A stretch of 64,000 nt of DNA from Diphasiastrum complanatum (GCA_029204225.1 CM055092.1:17479921-17543920), one strand, 5' to 3'; counted from the first letter of the stretch, positions 45,401-55,565 are shown. Translations and numbers: made by a program. Notes: generated from the sequence alone by a model not told the origin.

Positions 45401-47391
45401 GTTGTGTGATGAGAATACAAAAAATATATGGGATCATACTCAAAACACATGAAAAAGATGAAAGTTTAAAAAAATCCAAAGTCATGAATTTTGAGACCCC
45501 TAACAATCCATATGCTACCTACAATCCCCATTGCCCAATCCACTAATGCAATAAATTTGTATACCAAAACTCAAAAATGGGCTTTATTAAACAAATGTGT
45601 TTGAAATACAAGAGACCTTCCTATAAGTGCCCATAATAGACGGTTAGCAAAGTTAAACAATTTCCTTGTCAAATTGTAGAAGTCTTATTCTTCATATATG
45701 GGAACCAATGTATCCTTCATGCTCATAACAATGATGAAAGTGTAGCACACATCCACACAAGATCATGCATAGAACAATAGAATAGGAAAAATAATTGCTA
45801 GTAGGATAATAATCTCCAACAAAGTGATACTATCATAGAGACTATTCTCAGAAGATGAAATTTGCTTCGACAATTCAAATAGAACACATGTCCAAAACCC
45901 ATAGTTTAGGGTTTTCAAAGCTAGATAATTAAATTTAATCTAGAAAATTAGAATCTATATAGAGAATACATGATACTAAAATGTCCATCAATTGACATTC
46001 ACGTGAACACTCTTTTCACATATAATCTCTCAACAACTGAAATTGATTCAAAAAGCTTCATATATTGATCCTCTGACACTATGCACAATGTAGTTTATCT
46101 AGGAGCTCTAGCTTCCAATGGTTTCAACTACCAAAACGAGGACACAATGTTTATTTATACTAAATACTAATGGGACTGCGTCAAGGCTCAACAAATGAGT
46201 TTGATCTTTGCCAAATGCCTTAATACCCATATAGATCCAATGTAGATTTGATTAGTTACATGCTCTTAGGGCCCACATGAAATTGCTAACAAGGTCCTAG
46301 GTACTATAAAACAATAGCATAAGCCCTATCTACATACAAGTCCACGATTAATTTGGATGATTATTCTCTATAGCTAATAATAGCTTGGTGCAATGCCATT
46401 AGGCTAGGCTTGGCGTTCTCTGGTTTCTTCATATATTTCAATTGCATTTTTCAGCTTCAAACTTACACACACCAAAGGGTTAGAACGATTTACCTTAAGC
46501 TAGAAATGCCATCAACTTCTTACCTATTGTGTCAAAAATTAGCCTATGGAGAGAGATGAGTGTTGGTGTCAAAAACCTTTGCAAATTGAAATAAGATCAT
46601 TGTTATCCAGATTACTCAATATAAAGAATAAGGCATGCTTTAAACTAAAAACTAAGATCCATCGTAAGAAAACAATTTACAATACCTTGCAAATAATTTT
46701 GAAACTATAGGATAGGTCTAGCCTAACCTAATAGCTTACAATCAAGGAATTGCATAGCAGAGAGTCACTTATAGAACCAAAGACAGAAAGTGCAATAGCT
46801 TCAAAGAGAAAGGCAAGCTTTACCAATTACAACAATGGCTTTGACATCGTTCCTCTTTACAGCCTCATCGTAATTATTTTTCAACCCTCGAAGAACTGCA
46901 AAGAACACAGTGCAAGGGGATGTAAGGCATATAGCATGCCACATAGGGGTCCATCTTGTGTGACCTTAACCAATCAAAGAAACGTATCTTGGGCCCTTTC
47001 ACCTACCCAACTCCTCTCCGGAACCACCCTAATATTGACATATTCTGTAAACAAAAAAATTAAGACAATAGAATGTAGAAACCCTCTGAATCCCCTGAAG
47101 GATAACAACAAAGGTGAATTGCAAGTGGCATCAGACTTTGCATAGAACTTGTGAAGTAAAGTATAGGAATATTAACAAGTGGCACTTTGGTGAAGATTTC
47201 TTTTCCTACTCCAATCAGTTGCAAAAATGAGGACTTACAATAGAAAAGGACAAAAAGGGGTGGAGAAATTAAACCTTAACAAGAAAATACAGAGGCAACG
47301 ATGTACCCGTGATTGCAAGTGCGTTGACAGGAGGATTCACGAGGGTGATAACTGCGACTCCATCAGGTCCAACTTCCAGTCTCGTACTCAT
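20597..47391 (-). CDS. MFP: Peroxisomal fatty acid beta-oxidation multifunctional protein (AIM1/MFP2 family), 18 coding exons
   Basis: The product is bifunctional: 2-trans-enoyl-CoA hydratase, then L-3-hydroxyacyl-CoA dehydrogenase, the middle steps of peroxisomal beta-oxidation. Exons, 5' to 3' on the minus strand: 47391-47307, 46895-46824, 41093-41031, 40811-40752, 40602-40535, 40318-40237, 39742-39687, 39337-39035, 38567-38481, 38249-38075, 28279-28158, 22580-22417, 22234-21980, 21836-21715, 21455-21334, 21180-21032, 20882-20744, 20647-20597. All introns are GT-AG and every junction keeps frame. The total is 2175 nt or 724 residues; Arabidopsis AIM1 and MFP2 are about 721-725. The hydratase oxyanion loop FSGGFDIN is at residues 58-65, with catalytic glutamates E113 (GGGLELAM) and E133 (GLPELQLG). 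The NAD-binding GGGFMGSG is at 313-320, and the dehydrogenase pair is H443/E455. The C-terminal ARL is a PTS1-type peroxisome signal. There is no stop or frameshift in any exon, so the gene looks functional despite 21 kb of transposon-bearing introns. Confidence 0.95.
20744..20882 (-). CDS. MFP: MFP exon 17
   Basis: Follows the acceptor TCTACAG and ends CTG|GTGAGT. It codes [20 protein letters not shown] then [20 protein letters not shown], the C-terminal family signature (GGxxxWAD, FFKPSxxLxERA). Confidence 0.96.
21032..21180 (-). CDS. MFP: MFP exon 16
   Basis: Follows the acceptor TTGATACAG and ends AG|GTGGAC. It codes [40 protein letters not shown] and GMGFPPYR, the strongly conserved second helical domain of the dehydrogenase half. 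Confidence 0.96.
21334..21455 (-). CDS. MFP: MFP exon 15
   Basis: Follows the acceptor CATACAG and ends AAG|GTGATT. It codes [20 protein letters not shown] then [21 protein letters not shown]. GEx(T/S/N)RKGFYLYD is typical of MFP2, while NIMPxGK is typical of AIM1. Confidence 0.94.
21715..21836 (-). CDS. MFP: MFP exon 14
   Basis: Follows the acceptor ATGCAG and ends G|GTGAGT. It codes [20 protein letters not shown] then [20 protein letters not shown]. The DxVGFGV and IPLMxxD pattern is MFP2-like rather than AIM1-like. Confidence 0.93.
21980..22234 (-). CDS. MFP: MFP exon 13 (dehydrogenase catalytic Glu)
   Basis: Follows the acceptor TGTACAG; donor AG|GTCTGG. It codes [33 protein letters not shown] and FGMPMGPF. 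E455 of MPLLE pairs with H443, a 12-residue spacing as in characterised HADHs. The stretch is contiguous and free of stops. Confidence 0.97.
22417..22580 (-). CDS. MFP: MFP exon 12 (dehydrogenase catalytic His)
   Basis: Follows the acceptor TTGTTGTAG and ends AG|GTTTGC. It codes [28 protein letters not shown] and [15 protein letters not shown] and GAHFF are dehydrogenase signatures; H443 is the catalytic histidine. Confidence 0.96.
22581..24864. other. MFP: MFP intron 11, distal non-coding part
   Basis: No domain found on either strand. ORFs are at most 130 codons with no recognisable motif. It contains a palindromic CGTTCCGTACGTACGGAACG at about 24499-24518. Confidence 0.55.
24865..24935. 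repeat. Compound microsatellite (TA)n(GA)n
   Basis: About 50 bp of TA followed by 20 bp of GA, directly beyond the 3' end of the LINE described next. Confidence 0.95.
25832..26439 (-). pseudogene. LINE ORF2 reverse transcriptase fragment
   Basis: Two frames join at the NYRTI motif near 26220. Motif A is [12 protein letters not shown] (about 26005); the catalytic YxDD palm downstream is missing because the sequence jumps from ALYERVLG to the C-terminal domain. Non-functional. Confidence 0.85.
26620..27224 (+). pseudogene. LINE ORF2 endonuclease segment, inverted relative to the RT
   Basis: Plus-strand reading [20 protein letters not shown], a stop, then [10 protein letters not shown] and [27 protein letters not shown] is the conserved APE-type endonuclease motif of LINEs. 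The N-terminal part of the endonuclease is absent. Confidence 0.8.
27480..27860. repeat. Low-complexity GA-rich tract with a 39-bp tandem repeat and (GA)n
   Basis: AAG-rich sequence (27486-27530), GGTG/GAGG-rich sequence, two copies of a 39-bp unit containing GGGCAGCTTCCAAAGAGG (27678-27755), then about 50 bp of GA (27764-27814). The long ORFs here are artefacts of the repeats. Confidence 0.9.
28158..28279 (-). CDS. MFP: MFP exon 11
   Basis: Isolated between the 9.8-kb and 5.6-kb introns. It follows the acceptor TGTGTTTCAG and ends GAG|GTGAGA. It codes [20 protein letters not shown] then [21 protein letters not shown]. Its phase matches exon 10, which confirms splicing across the chromovirus. 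Confidence 0.95.
28450..28850 (+). pseudogene. Copia RT fragment in MFP intron 10
   Basis: Plus-strand reading [20 protein letters not shown] then ILLIVYEDD, with YEDD where copia has YVDD. Weak LKIEV and [10 protein letters not shown] matches follow in broken frames. It is the RT palm of a decayed copia. Confidence 0.7.
28800..29165 (-). pseudogene. Gypsy RT N-terminal fragment in MFP intron 10
   Basis: Minus-strand reading [53 protein letters not shown] then YRK. This is the start of a Ty3/gypsy RT, of a different type and opposite strand from the chromovirus next to it. Confidence 0.8.
30206..31079 (+). pseudogene. Chromovirus gag
   Basis: The N-terminus has a coiled-coil-like stretch ([20 protein letters not shown]), then the capsid [15 protein letters not shown], a stop at 30536, [17 protein letters not shown], a frameshift, and finally the CCHC zinc knuckle. 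Open frames alternate, so it is not translatable. Confidence 0.85.
31080..32092 (+). pseudogene. Chromovirus protease and RT N-terminal half
   Basis: In the protease region [16 protein letters not shown] the D(T/S)G catalytic triplet is not recognisable. The RT begins with [20 protein letters not shown] (QAPVLFVKKKDG-like) and [20 protein letters not shown] then [12 protein letters not shown]. It is interrupted by stops at 31425, near 31695 and 32090. Confidence 0.8.
32162..32940 (+). pseudogene. Chromovirus RT palm and RNase H
   Basis: [20 protein letters not shown] carries the catalytic YLDD. RNase H follows with [33 protein letters not shown] and the [13 protein letters not shown] region. 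A frameshift near 32380 and another near 32810 break the frame; the C-terminal part of RNase H is lost before the integrase. Confidence 0.88.
32987..34210 (+). pseudogene. Chromovirus integrase
   Basis: HHCC-type finger ([19 protein letters not shown]... CKCGQCQ), core [28 protein letters not shown] and [13 protein letters not shown] with the D-D-E residues in place, and the C-terminal [21 protein letters not shown] stop at 33539 and a frameshift near 33770 split it. Confidence 0.9.
34345..34444 (+). pseudogene. Chromodomain of the chromovirus integrase
   Basis: [20 protein letters not shown] then [10 protein letters not shown] and stop. The aromatic Y and W positions and the WKG core are those of chromodomains at plant chromovirus integrase C-termini, which direct integration to certain chromatin. 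Confidence 0.88.
34472..34782. repeat. 311-bp foldback (inverted repeat) at the 3' end of the chromovirus
   Basis: Starts TGTTAGGGACCCAACTCC and ends with the reverse complement, GTTGGGTCCCTAACA. The arms are about 34472-34603 and 34637-34782; the loop of about 33 bases contains ATCCATTCATTC. It begins exactly where the 3' LTR should start after the polypurine tract AAGGGGGAGGGA. Confidence 0.9.
34783..35176. other. MFP: MFP intron 10, non-coding stretch
   Basis: No domain. A short direct repeat (TTGATTCTACATTCTT, 34910 and 34930) is the only structure seen. Confidence 0.5.
35177..35400 (-). pseudogene. Copia gag N-terminal fragment (minus strand)
   Basis: Minus-strand reading [20 protein letters not shown] matches the start of copia gag (KLxGxNYxxWKxxM). 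It faces away from the plus-strand copia piece downstream, so the two are from different insertions or an inversion. Confidence 0.65.
35780..37240 (+). pseudogene. Internally deleted copia remnant (plus strand) in MFP intron 10
   Basis: Broken frames give a pre-integrase piece ([35 protein letters not shown]), which jumps directly to RT ([20 protein letters not shown] then [12 protein letters not shown]). Late RT and RNase H remnants follow, ending with [16 protein letters not shown] (about 36988-37040). Integrase and RT fingers are deleted. No LTR was recognised. Confidence 0.7.
37300..38074. other. MFP: MFP intron 10, proximal non-coding part
   Basis: No ORF above 60 codons with any motif. 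Ordinary AT-rich intron sequence up to the exon 10 donor. Confidence 0.5.
38075..38249 (-). CDS. MFP: MFP exon 10 (NAD-binding loop)
   Basis: Follows the acceptor TTCTGGCAG; donor G|GTAGTT. It codes [20 protein letters not shown] then [25 protein letters not shown] (residues 313-320) is the Rossmann loop of 3-hydroxyacyl-CoA dehydrogenase. The following intron is 9795 bp and carries the chromovirus. Confidence 0.96.
38481..38567 (-). CDS. MFP: MFP exon 9
   Basis: Twenty-nine codons in phase 0, following the acceptor TATATTCAG and ending AAG|GTAATG. It codes [20 protein letters not shown] then FFAQRATSK, the linker between the hydratase and dehydrogenase halves. Confidence 0.95.
39035..39337 (-). 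CDS. MFP: MFP exon 8
   Basis: The longest exon, 101 codons in phase 0. It follows the acceptor GTGCTCAG and ends AAG|GTAAGG. It codes [20 protein letters not shown] through [19 protein letters not shown], the end of the hydratase domain and the linker helix. ISSEEG and GGYAGVLK resemble AIM1-type proteins. The preceding intron carries a 77-bp TC microsatellite 24 bases upstream of the exon. Confidence 0.96.
39361..39437. repeat. (TC)n microsatellite in MFP intron 7
   Basis: About 77 bp of uninterrupted TC on the plus strand, reading as GA on the gene's strand. It lies close to the acceptor of exon 8, which has its own CTCAG. Confidence 0.97.
39687..39742 (-). CDS. MFP: MFP exon 7
   Basis: Follows the acceptor TCTCTCAG and ends CTG|GTAAGG. 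It codes [19 protein letters not shown], the highly conserved hydratase segment after the active site. Confidence 0.95.
40237..40318 (-). CDS. MFP: MFP exon 6 (second hydratase glutamate)
   Basis: Follows the acceptor GGCATGCAG; donor G|GTATGC. It codes [20 protein letters not shown] then GIIPGFGG. E133 in GLPEL is the second catalytic Glu, 20 residues after E113, the spacing known for hydratases. Confidence 0.95.
40535..40602 (-). CDS. MFP: MFP exon 5 (first hydratase glutamate)
   Basis: Follows the acceptor GATTTAG and ends ATG|GTATTT. It codes [20 protein letters not shown]. The glutamate of GGGLELAM (E113) corresponds to the first catalytic Glu of enoyl-CoA hydratases. Confidence 0.95.
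40752..40811 (-). CDS. MFP: MFP exon 4
   Basis: Sixty bases between the acceptor GCCCAACAG and the donor G|GTACTG. It codes [20 protein letters not shown]. This is a variable stretch in the family; the SVDL part resembles AIM1-type proteins more than MFP2. Confidence 0.88.
41031..41093 (-). CDS. MFP: MFP exon 3 (oxyanion loop)
   Basis: Follows the acceptor TCGCAACAG; donor G|GTGAGC. It codes [20 protein letters not shown]. The FSGGFDIN loop of the enoyl-CoA hydratase fold is at residues 58-65. Confidence 0.93.
41094..41640. other. MFP: MFP intron 2, 3' part, A-rich
   Basis: Non-coding, with a run of AAAAT-type repeats (41515-41575) beyond the end of the Penelope-like RT. This could be the element's A-rich tail. 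Confidence 0.4.
41900..43635 (-). pseudogene. Reverse transcriptase of the Penelope-like element
   Basis: The N-terminal domain (43635-43233) ends [14 protein letters not shown]. The middle (43248-42853) is an uninterrupted 131-codon frame. Fingers and palm: [32 protein letters not shown], then stops, [33 protein letters not shown], a frameshift, [17 protein letters not shown] and NFLDLYI. All catalytic Asp positions (motif A D; YIDD) are still readable. Confidence 0.88.
44100..44470 (-). pseudogene. GIY-YIG endonuclease remnant of the Penelope-like element
   Basis: Minus-strand reading VIHVI, a stop, [25 protein letters not shown], a stop, [29 protein letters not shown], then in another frame [30 protein letters not shown] corresponds to the YIG half of the GIY-YIG motif. 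HVxEAR, PLYxAMxKxG and the Glu of FPIEH fit the family. Three stops and one frameshift. Confidence 0.75.
44700..46823. other. MFP: MFP intron 2, 5' part
   Basis: AT-rich, no recognised domain on either strand. An AAG/GAA-rich purine tract is at 44950-45110. The 5' border of the Penelope-like element may lie here but cannot be placed. Confidence 0.45.
46824..46895 (-). CDS. MFP: MFP exon 2
   Basis: Follows the acceptor TTCTTTGCAG and ends at G|GTAAAG. It codes [20 protein letters not shown] then IVVIG, the family's alpha-helical stretch before the hydratase oxyanion loop. Phase 1 in and phase 1 out, matching exons 1 and 3. The 5.7-kb intron that follows holds the Penelope-like element. Confidence 0.93.
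47307..47391 (-). CDS. MFP: MFP exon 1 (start codon)
   Basis: Codes residues 1-28 plus one base. The ATG at 47391 opens [15 protein letters not shown], and EVGxDGVAVIT followed by NPPVNALA is the conserved family N-terminus. The donor is G|GTACAT. The frame stays open upstream to 47589, but this ATG best matches the short leader of homologues. An acceptor-like TTTTACAG ends at 47423, so a 5'UTR intron is possible. Confidence 0.9.
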
Positions 47392-47760
47392 CTTGACAAA
47401 TGGCAGCAGCTTACTCTTGGCTCTGTAAAACAAATGGATGTAATTACTCCAATTGATCAAGAACAACCGAATCACTTCAGTAACTCTTTGATCGGAAGTC
47501 AATAAAATTAAGGAAATATCAGTATGATTTAAAGTGAAGTTGTGATCCGTCTTGCACAAGCTTGGATAAATTTTTACAGGATATTGCATTGGTGTGAATT
47601 CAGATTATTTTCTCTTGTATGTCCCTCTTTTGCGCTGACAATTAGAGTCCAACCTGACATCAAGAAGAGGAAAGGAGGCCTTAACAGCGTGCCACTTTTT
47701 TGGAAGACAGTTATTTCTTCAATTTTCGTCAGGACAAGCTGCAATTTGTGCTTGATCTGA
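47392..47760 (-). promoter_or_regulatory. MFP: Immediate 5' flank of the MFP gene, possible 5'UTR intron acceptor at 47423
   Basis: Reading toward the ATG, a T-rich run ending TTTTACAG (AG at 47424-47423) lies 31 bases before the start codon, so the leader may be spliced. I saw no convincing TATA box. A GC-richer tract at about 48180-48530 is a candidate for an upstream non-coding exon and core promoter, but this is inference. Confidence 0.3.
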
Positions 47761-48880
47761 TGTGAAACGGATGCAAGGAAAAAACACCCAGGAAAATGAA
47801 TCGGGATTTGACAACTTAGGTAGACTTATCTTATGATTATGTAAGTCGTTAAGTTATGATAAATTGTTTGCGTTGATGTTTGATTGTGAATTCTAATATT
47901 GATATTGACTACAGGCTTGCAAACGCTACGCAAAAACAATAATTCCGAGCCTTGAAGCAGCAAAAGCGATGCACAGGGAGAAAAGAACCTCAGAATGTGG
48001 TTCGAAGAGTCTAACTCCGTTAGCTGACTTATTCCCTTAACTGTATCTGAAAAAGCCTATGCATAAACGAAAATTCTGAGCTTTGAAGCAGCAAAAACCT
48101 GGTGGGCACCGAATCGCTGTTGTACCAACCAAAAGCGTGGAAAAACGCTGTTGGGCTCAATAGATTGCTGTCCGATTGCTGCAGATCGCTACCCTGAAGT
48201 TGCTACCAATTCCGTCCACCCTTGCCACCTACTTTCTGCTTGAACTCCAACATGGGCAATCCTGTAACGGATCGTCACTTTTGAGCTCCTTTTCCTTTCA
48301 CTTTTCTTCGTTTTGTCTCAACCGAGGTTCCTTTAAGCAATGTATTGGGATCGACTGTACATGTTCACGCTTTACAATCCAAAGGCGTCAGGGATAGGTG
48401 TGTAAGCCTGCGATCGAAGTGAGCTCCACCCGAGAAACCCAACCACCAGAAATGGCAAACAGACAGCGGCAGAATCAAGGCGCATCCTTCCTGCTGATTT
48501 CCAACACGGCACGTCGCCGCGCCTGCATCAGGAATAGAAACAAAATAAGAGACAAAATAAGAGTAAAAATATCACGATCTTTTGGCCCTAAAACTCACAC
48601 AAACAAAATACTGCTCCCGTACTCCGTACAAATAATCATACAATAACAAATTAGAACTAAAATGAAGATAAAATAAATACATAAGATAGCGTGAGAAATA
48701 TTAACCGCCAAATTGGCCGCTAAAACTGGTAAGTCTGGCGGTCACTGCTGGATTCTGTGGCGCTAAATATGGCGGTCAGTTTTGTTGGAGATAAGACAGA
48801 CCTCAGAATCATGGACTCAAAGCACATTTTGGATTGGACTATTCAATTTATGTTGCAAGCTAGTAGTAGCTCATGTTTTA
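47761..48880. other. Upstream region of MFP with a diverged short duplication
   Basis: Two related blocks (about 47925-47985 and 48060-48110) share TTGAAGCAGCAAAA and a TCCGAG/TCTGAG stretch. 48180-48530 is more GC-rich than its surroundings. No ORF with a motif. Confidence 0.4.
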
Positions 48881-48891
48881 AAGAGCGGCAT

Positions 48892-49115
48892 AATACTTTG
48901 ACAAGGGTATTACAAGGCATGATCGAGGGCGGAGGAACCCCACCCCTCAACCAATGGTGGAGGAGCGTGATTAAAAGGTGTCATTGAGGTAACTTCACTC
49001 CACCCAATACTTCGACGAGGGTTTTACTAAGCATGATTGAGGGTGGAGGAATCTCATCCTCACCAAACAGTGGAGCGTCATTAAAAGGTGTCATCCATGT
49101 AACTTCATCTTGACT
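48892..49115. repeat. 124-bp imperfect tandem duplication
   Basis: AATACTT(T/C)GAC(A/G)AGGGT...TAAAAGGTGTCAT at 48892 and again at 49016, with several substitutions and a small deletion in the second copy. Confidence 0.85.
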
Positions 49116-51960
49116 AGAGGTATCTGGGATGAGAGTGGGCCCTCCTCAGTCATGTTGAGGAATAAGATTATACATAACAATGAATTTGTTCAAAAGGTTA
49201 ATGTTTATTGTTGAAGAGCGTGAAATAATTTAGAGACTGGCTTTGTCGTGGAAATAAGGGCCCGAAGCAACAAAGCAAGTAGATTTTGAGGACAAAGGCC
49301 ATTCTTCTACTCCCACCTCCAATTTATTTTCATCATTAATTTATAAACCTTCAATTTTAAGAAGATTATGAAAACTCGTCACTCCGCCATGTCTTGCTTG
49401 CAAGGAGGACTTACCAATTCACTGCTTGTGTTTTGGTTTTAATTCATATGACATATGTAAATGTGTTTTTTTTCAATTCCCTGGTTTTTGTGAGTACGAC
49501 ATCTATCATTTAAAAATAAATTGCCTATTTCTATAGGTTTTTTGGGTTACCTATTGCTTTTTCATTTTCTTCATTTTTTGTTAAAATCTCTTCCTTTTCG
49601 GATTTATGGGTGCTACAATATGGAGAGATTGACACCTGGGTTCAGATTTGTTGTGATTCTAGATTCCAGATTTTCGTCTTCCATTTTCATGTGACTTGCC
49701 ATTCTCAGGGTGGTGGTTGTCACTGCATGCGATGGTTTCTGGATAGCACGGGTCTGATGGGCCGTTTCTTGCCATTTTCAGGGTGCTCGCTGTTTGTGCA
49801 TGCAACCCAGCCGTGTTTGACCCGTGTCTGGGTGAGACGGACGTGATCAGCTGGTTTTGGAAGATTATAGTAATAGATGCTGCAACGATGAGGTGTTTTG
49901 CATTTTCATTTTATGCTTCCATAGCCAGAACAGACGAGTTCATGCGAGAGAGCTGATTTTAGAAGTGGTTGTATTCAAGTCTCGTTCCTACAAAGCACAC
50001 TGGGTGAAGATGTAGGCATTCAATTGGCATCGCAACCATTTCTGAGAGCTTTGATTTCCGTGAGTGAGCAGATGTTTTTACAACACTTTTTTTTAGGAAG
50101 CCCCATAGCACCACTTCACAATTGGGAGCCATAGGATTAGGAGCCTGAAAGTGAAGAAATTAGCAAGACTTGTTGGCAACCCTAGAAGATTTATGAAATC
50201 CTCCGAATTCTGAAACCTTCGGCTCATCCTCAAAGAGATGGCCTTTTTAAAGAGATATTGAACCGGACTTACTGGATCATGCTCATTGGTTAGTACAGGA
50301 TCAGAATATGCGCCTATAGGTCAAGTACGAATATGACCAAACTATCAGAGGAGATTTGATGTCGTTCCTACAATCATCAAAACGTCAGACTTGTGGAAAG
50401 CTTAAACTACCCATCATATTGTTGCCCAATTGTCTACTACCAACACCATCAATCTCTATAGTCAGAGATTAATAGTGTATCTTGCACAATACTTGCTTTG
50501 CAATTAACACAAACTTTACCATCTTTTCCTGCTACATATAAAAAAGTCGAGTTTGTCATCTCTGGAAAAACATCGTAATACAAATTATTGGAAATACATG
50601 CGAAATTTCGATGGTTGACGGAATCTATTGTTGATACATCACGCAGTAACAGAATTAACAAACAACTAGGAACAACCACAAAAGATCAATCACATAGTGA
50701 GACCTCACGAGTTCACAAGAACAAATGATCATATCCATAAACTGATATTACAAGTTCATAGCCACGGGTCAAGCAGAGCATCTGTGAGCACGACGAGTAA
50801 CTCATGCCAAGAAAGCGATTAAACCACCAAAATGGGTCATGTGACCCGGGTCTTGGCTGGCAGCCACGACCCAAACTAACTTTTCTTTCCAGCTTGCAAA
50901 TTCTAACTATCAACGTATGCCACTATGACAATTAATCTACCCATTTGACTTGCCTTCCTTTACATTTTCCCATCAAGAATTTTAGGCGTATTGCAATGGT
51001 GTGTCAAGAAATAGAGGCAATGTCACAAGCTGGTCATGATCCCACGAAATGGTGTTATTGGTCTCGTTTTCCATAGTACTCTACTGATAGGGGAGGAGCT
51101 GTAAGGGAAAACTGTCGTCTTGTTAGAATTTATTGGTTGACACTAGTGTCGAGACAGAACAATGCAATGGAAGAAGGGGTGAGTTTTTCTGCAACTCGGC
51201 CACAAAGCAATGGCCTCGTGTTCCACTCGATGACCCACGATCTATATCCAATCCATCAAAGATATTGCCATTCAAAGCAGGCATAATACACACGGTAAAA
51301 GACCTGTTTCATCATTATCAGATCTAATTCATGAAGCCTATGGCTCACATGAACTTTGACGAGCAGTTTCAACCAGTTGATCGCAAACTCCCTAGTATGC
51401 CTTCTCAATTAGAAAAATGGATGCTTCGGCCAGTGCTACAAATTAGAATATAAGTGAAGCTAATTTTAAAGTCTAAACAAGATTTGCACTATAGCCGAAT
51501 TTCTGATCAATGATCCGTGAGACAGACGACCCAATGCACACTCTTGTTGACAAGAATTGCATGGGGTGTATAGTAGCAAATCAGCAGCCTACTTGAATAG
51601 AATCACACCAATCCAATATTATAACACTACTCTTCAGGCTTCAACACATCTGAATATTAAGGTTGATTTCCTAAAACAGGACACCCCCACGTAGCAGCGT
51701 TTTACATAGTTGAGGAGCTAGAATCTAGATTGTGGTTACTTTAGTCTTTAGAGAGGGGGGAGGGGGGACTAAGATAAAGGTTTGAGAGGGAGTATTTCCA
51801 TAGGTTCAGGTCTGAAGATATTCATATCTTTGATAATCAAGCCCAAAATCACACCCACTATTATACTACGCGACATAAATATCAATACATTAAACATACA
51901 TAAGAATTTTCAAAAACTTCAATCAGTTATGCGTGAACATAATATAAAACTATCCTTTCA
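49116..51960. other. Non-coding intergenic region
   Basis: No recognisable coding sequence or element end. Only short ORFs (95 codons or fewer) with no motif; nothing further supported. Confidence 0.5.
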
Positions 51961-51965
51961 AAACC

Positions 51966-52196
51966 ATATATGGCACACAATTAGATCATGTCTGGACAAA
52001 CATACAAAATCCGAAAAATTTATCTGGAATTACGTACGCTTATTGATCAAATCATTCACCAAAACATAATATGCAACTATTTTTTCAACAAGTAACAACT
52101 ATATATGGCACATAATTAGATCATGTTTGGACAAACATACAAAATCTGAAAAATATATCTGGAATTAGGTATGCTTATTGGTCAAATCATTCACCA
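51966..52196. repeat. 135-bp tandem duplication
   Basis: TATATGGCAC(A/T)(C/T)AATTAGATC...TCATTCACCAA occurs at 51966-52060 and 52101-52196 with about ten differences. Confidence 0.88.
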
Positions 52197-53608
<1,412 letters not shown>

Positions 53609-53931
53609 ACACCAAAAATAACTATTTTATTCTACCTAATATGATTTATTTATGAGAAGTTTTCTATAGATTGGTTCTACTAAGTTATCTATATAGTTCT
53701 TTTTTAAACACAAAGTTGACTCAAACCCTAATAACTCAAGTACCAAACTTTATACAAAACGATGAGAGGAACTAAATTTAGTTCAATGGCTTCAAAAGAC
53801 ATTGAGCCTAGATCCATCAAAATTAATAAATATGAGCAGTACAAATTTTTGTACACAAGTAATTAACACTGGGAAGATGGAATATTCTCCATCTTAAATG
53901 GTTAAAGGTTGTTCCCAAGTTAATCTTTTAT

Positions 53932-54192
53932 TGTTGGAGTTTGATCTTCTCCTACTCATCCCTTTGCCCTCCTCCATCTCTCAAGAATTCCCTCTCTCTG
54001 AATCTATCTGCAAAAGTACATGCAAAGTCAGAAATAGGCAGAACCACAAAGCTATCGTCAGCCTACGATCTGGCAGAAGGCACCGTTACATCAACGTTTA
54101 CGGAGAAGCACGACTCAAACCGCAAACTGCAACAAACCAAAAATCGCAAGGAGTCATTAAAACCCTGTAGTTTACTATCTACGAGCACTTGA
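53932..54192 (+). repeat. Copia-type LTR segment, copy 1
   Basis: Starts TGTTGGAGTTTGATCTTCTC and matches the reverse complement of 63044-62790 over about 260 bp, up to CTATCTACGAGCACTTG. It may be the start of a longer LTR reaching the primer site at 55386. Confidence 0.75.
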
Positions 54193-55385
<1,193 letters not shown>

Positions 55386-55560
55386 TGGTATCACAGCACT
55401 GGTTCAGTGGATTACTAGAGTCTAGGATCTTTTTCCAAAAGTTGTTCTAAATTGTTTGTGTATAATTTTGATCACTATGGAAGGCACCTCATAGATCCGC
55501 TTGATCAATAAATTCAATGGTCCTATCTCATGGAACAGTCGTAAGCAAACCTCTATCGCT
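55386..55560 (+). mobile_element. Host copia, 5' piece: primer site, gag start fused to RNase H
   Basis: TGGTATCACAGCAC (55386-55399) is a tRNA-Met-type primer site. A gag-like start follows (MEGTS, stop, IRLINKFNGPISWNS) and continues directly as RKQTSIAL, which is the RNase H SRKQ motif. The rest of the polyprotein is therefore deleted. This old copia is then interrupted by the element at 55566. Confidence 0.7.
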
Positions 55561-55565
55561 CTTTC

